Source: Actinomycetes bacterium (lineage in GTDB: Bacteria; Actinomycetota; Actinomycetes; Propionibacteriales; Propionibacteriaceae). From it: DNA of 6,765 nucleotides. The notes beneath the pieces were generated by a model. It was given only the letters and a program-made list of their open reading frames with translations, had not been told where the DNA came from and ran no database searches. The stretch covers positions 1 to 6,765 of the forward strand of contig JAJYQH010000198.1 in the NCBI GenBank assembly GCA_021794705.1, given 5' to 3'. Position 1 is the first letter of the stretch. Every line of letters begins with the position of its first letter. The translations under genes were made by a program, and so were the position numbers. This document shows, one piece after another, positions 5,778-6,765 of this stretch.

Positions 5778-5809
5778 GAGGTCCCGGATCGGATGGATCC
5801 GGGACCTCT
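5777..5809 (+). terminator. Terminator hairpin after tRNA-Tyr
   Basis: GAGGTCCCGGATC (5778-5790) and GATCCGGGACCTC (5796-5808) are perfectly complementary around the loop GGATG. A5777, the last base of the CCA, and T5809 extend it to 14 bp. Only two T follow. The stem starts directly at the tRNA 3' end, which fits termination and 3' processing. Lying 62 bp past the stop of the opposing gene, it could also stop transcription coming from the right. Confidence 0.75.
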
Positions 5810-5870
5810 TCGCATGTCCCCGGGCGCTCGGCGACACGGCCCCGATGTGGCTCACTCGGCGCCGGTCGGC

Positions 5871-6326
5871 TCAGATCTCCTGGGCGAACAGCGCCACGTA
5901 GATCGTCTCGAGCGGCGTGGTGCCGGTGTTGCGGAGGATCACGTCGTAGAGCACGGGGGCGATCACCGGGACGCTGAGCGTGAACCCGGTCTCGCCGTAG
6001 TTCGCGGGGGTCACGTAGTGGAAGTCGCGCGGCGCCGCGCCGTCCTCGAACCAGACGGTGCCGTCGGTGAGGATGCCGCCGCAGTGCAGCCCCGCGATCG
6101 GGACGCTGAACAGCACCCGCACGTCCAGCCCGGGGACGCCGCGGGCATCGGCGCCGACGGTGATGTGGAGCCTGTCCCACTTGCTGACATCCAGTCCGGG
6201 CCAGAGGCGCACCTCCTGGCCGGCCGGGATCGTCGCGTTGCTGAGCAGCACCTTGGTCAACCCTGCGACCTCGAAGGGGCCCTGGGCGATGGGCGGGCGG
6301 ACGAGCAGGCTGTCGAGTACTGGCAT
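5871..6326 (-). CDS. Unrecognised beta-rich protein, 151 aa
   Basis: I do not recognise this family. The 151-aa product starts MPVLDSLLVRPPIAQG and shows alternating hydrophobic patterns suggesting many beta strands: KVLLSNATI, EVRLWP, RLHITVGA, LDVRVLFSVP, TVWFEDG, FTLSVPVIAPVLYDVILRNTG, TIYVALFA. This points to a small beta-sandwich or jelly-roll fold. It has one cysteine (in LHCGG), no signal peptide, no membrane helix and no charged repeats, so it looks cytoplasmic. The ATG at 6326 has purine-rich GGAGGAAGG (6342-6334) upstream; the frame extends further upstream but loses all structure-like character. It lies opposite tRNA-Tyr and divergent from a PadR-type regulator, which might control it. 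The ending ...YVALFAQEI is complete. Confidence 0.75.
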   Translation of the reverse strand: MPVLDSLLVRPPIAQGPFEVAGLTKVLLSNATIPAGQEVRLWPGLDVSKWDRLHITVGADARGVPGLDVRVLFSVPIAGLHCGGILTDGTVWFEDGAAPRDFHYVTPANYGETGFTLSVPVIAPVLYDVILRNTGTTPLETIYVALFAQEI

Positions 6327-6563
6327 GGGGATTCCTTCCTCCCTGTGGGGTGGGTGGTGTCGGTCCCCGGTGCGCCGGACGGGTCCCCTCGAGACGACGA
6401 CGTGCCCCAGGCACGCCCGAGCCGCCGGGGCCGGCACCTTCAGTATCGGCCCGGGCCATCGGCGCACGGGTGGTATCGGCGGGTCTGCTTCCCGAGGTGG
6501 GGACGCCCCACGCGAAGGCCGATGCCCAGTCGAGCCGAAAGCCACCGCCGGGGGTGTAGTTGG

Positions 6564-6572
6564 TGATACCTT
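6564..6572 (+). promoter_or_regulatory. Extended -10 promoter of the PadR-family gene
   Basis: TGATACCTT fits TGnTAnnnT exactly, which could explain the lack of a -35 hexamer. The predicted transcription start is near 6579, giving a leader of about 27 nt that contains the ribosome binding site. Confidence 0.5.
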
Positions 6573-6593
6573 CTAGTTGGTCACGCCAACTAG
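6573..6593. promoter_or_regulatory. Inverted-repeat operator, probably for the PadR-family regulator
   Basis: CTAGTTGG-N5-CCAACTAG is a perfect 8-bp inverted repeat lying directly after the -10 and over the predicted transcription start. A further half-site TAGTTGG sits at 6557-6563, 17 bp upstream of the matching half. Autoregulation through such an operator is common in PadR proteins; the link here is inferred from position. Confidence 0.65.
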
Positions 6594-6594
6594 C

Positions 6595-6600
6595 GGGAGG
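6595..6600 (+). promoter_or_regulatory. Ribosome binding site of the PadR-family gene
   Basis: GGGAGG lies 5 nt before the ATG at 6606, immediately after the inverted-repeat operator. Confidence 0.75.
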
Positions 6601-6605
6601 TGGGC

Positions 6606-6765
6606 ATGGACGACCGGCAGACCCAGTTGCGCAAGGGGGCGCTCGAACTCGCCGTCCTCGCCATCCTGCGCGGCGGCGAGCGGTACGGCGCCGAGATCGT
6701 CGACGTGCTGGCGTCCCTGCCCGGGCTGGACGCCGCCGCCGGAACCGTCTACCCGGTGCTCGCAC
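6606..6765 (+). CDS. PadR-family transcriptional regulator (3' truncated)
   Basis: The first 53 codons of a winged-helix PadR regulator, cut by the window end. The start MDDRQTQLRKGALELAVLAILRGGERYGAEIVDVL, followed by AAAGTVYPVLA, matches the PadR domain. It shows the L-[RK]-x-G-x-LELAVLAIL helix, the RYGAEI segment (usually GYEI) and the recognition-helix motif GTVYPVL. PadR proteins bind DNA as dimers and often repress efflux, membrane or stress genes and themselves. Here the gene has a strong ribosome binding site and a palindrome over its promoter, which suggests autoregulation. Only the DNA-binding half is visible, so the subtype (short PadR-s2 or longer PadR-s1) and the partner genes beyond the window cannot be judged. 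Confidence 0.9.
   Translation, partial: MDDRQTQLRKGALELAVLAILRGGERYGAEIVDVLASLPGLDAAAGTVYPVLA

Larger units (their letters stand above)
6327..6605. other. Divergent intergenic region between the beta-rich protein and padR-like genes
   Basis: This 279-bp region holds control elements for both sides. On the minus side there is the ribosome binding site (6334-6342), a 6-bp GC hairpin CGTGCC-CCA-GGCACG (6401-6415), and a possible -10, GATACT (6447-6442, minus), without a clear -35. The 8-mer GTATCGGC occurs at 6443-6450 and 6473-6480, exactly 30 bp apart. On the plus side are the extended -10 and the inverted repeat described separately. No convincing gene is seen in it. Confidence 0.45.

Noticed and set aside
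6327..6545. N-terminal extension of the beta-rich protein
   Set aside because: The extra 73 residues are Pro/Arg-rich and structureless. The ATG at 6326 has a good ribosome binding site.
5746..6765. A 339-codon minus-strand frame across the tRNA terminator and the PadR gene
   Set aside because: It runs through the tRNA end and is antisense to a clear PadR domain; there are no motifs.
1..6765. CRISPR array, insertion sequence or known defence system
   Set aside because: No regularly spaced repeats, transposase-like protein, terminal inverted repeats or defence-type gene pairs were seen in the window.

Overview
The window looks like chromosomal DNA of a high-GC actinobacterium. GC is very high throughout, GTG starts are common, and -10 elements of TAnnnT type are visible. 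One promoter has the layout of an actinobacterial RecA-independent DNA-damage promoter. The gene families also fit: an MptB-like polyprenol-phosphomannose mannosyltransferase, actinobacterial-type 3-hydroxyisobutyryl-CoA hydrolase and exonuclease III, YajQ and a PadR regulator. I cannot name the genus.

Left part (1-2280, + strand): the end of an operon for a complex I-related membrane energy-converting complex. A NuoC-like 30-kDa subunit, cut by the window edge, overlaps by ATGA with a very short NuoI-like 2x[4Fe-4S] protein. That protein's end overlaps the start of an MptB-like GT-C mannosyltransferase. The NuoC-to-NuoI order and the short NuoI resemble group 4 hydrogenase/Ech-type complexes more than a standard 14-gene nuo operon.

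Middle (2281-5039): a stand-alone 3-hydroxyisobutyryl-CoA hydrolase gene (valine catabolism) runs into a convergent exonuclease III gene (xthA). The two coding regions overlap antisense by 72 bp, and the overlap encodes the nuclease's catalytic SDH motif. xthA appears to be transcribed as a leaderless mRNA from a promoter resembling the RecA-independent (PafBC-type) damage promoter, with a near-consensus LexA/SOS box just upstream. A small P-loop kinase of unknown substrate is divergent from xthA, behind a GC-rich 37-nt stem-loop.

Right part (5040-6765): yajQ (c-di-GMP-binding family) converges on the kinase gene across a 38-nt hairpin. Then come tRNA-Tyr(GTA) with an encoded CCA end and a 14-bp terminator hairpin, an unrecognised beta-rich 151-aa protein on the minus strand, and the first 53 codons of a PadR-family regulator. 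The PadR gene has an extended -10 promoter and a perfect inverted repeat across its presumed transcription start.

No mobile element, CRISPR array or obvious defence system is visible. The most interesting signals are the apparent double DNA-damage control of xthA, the codon-aligned antisense overlap at its 3' end, and the fusion of energy-converting and mannosyltransferase genes in one overlapping transcription unit.
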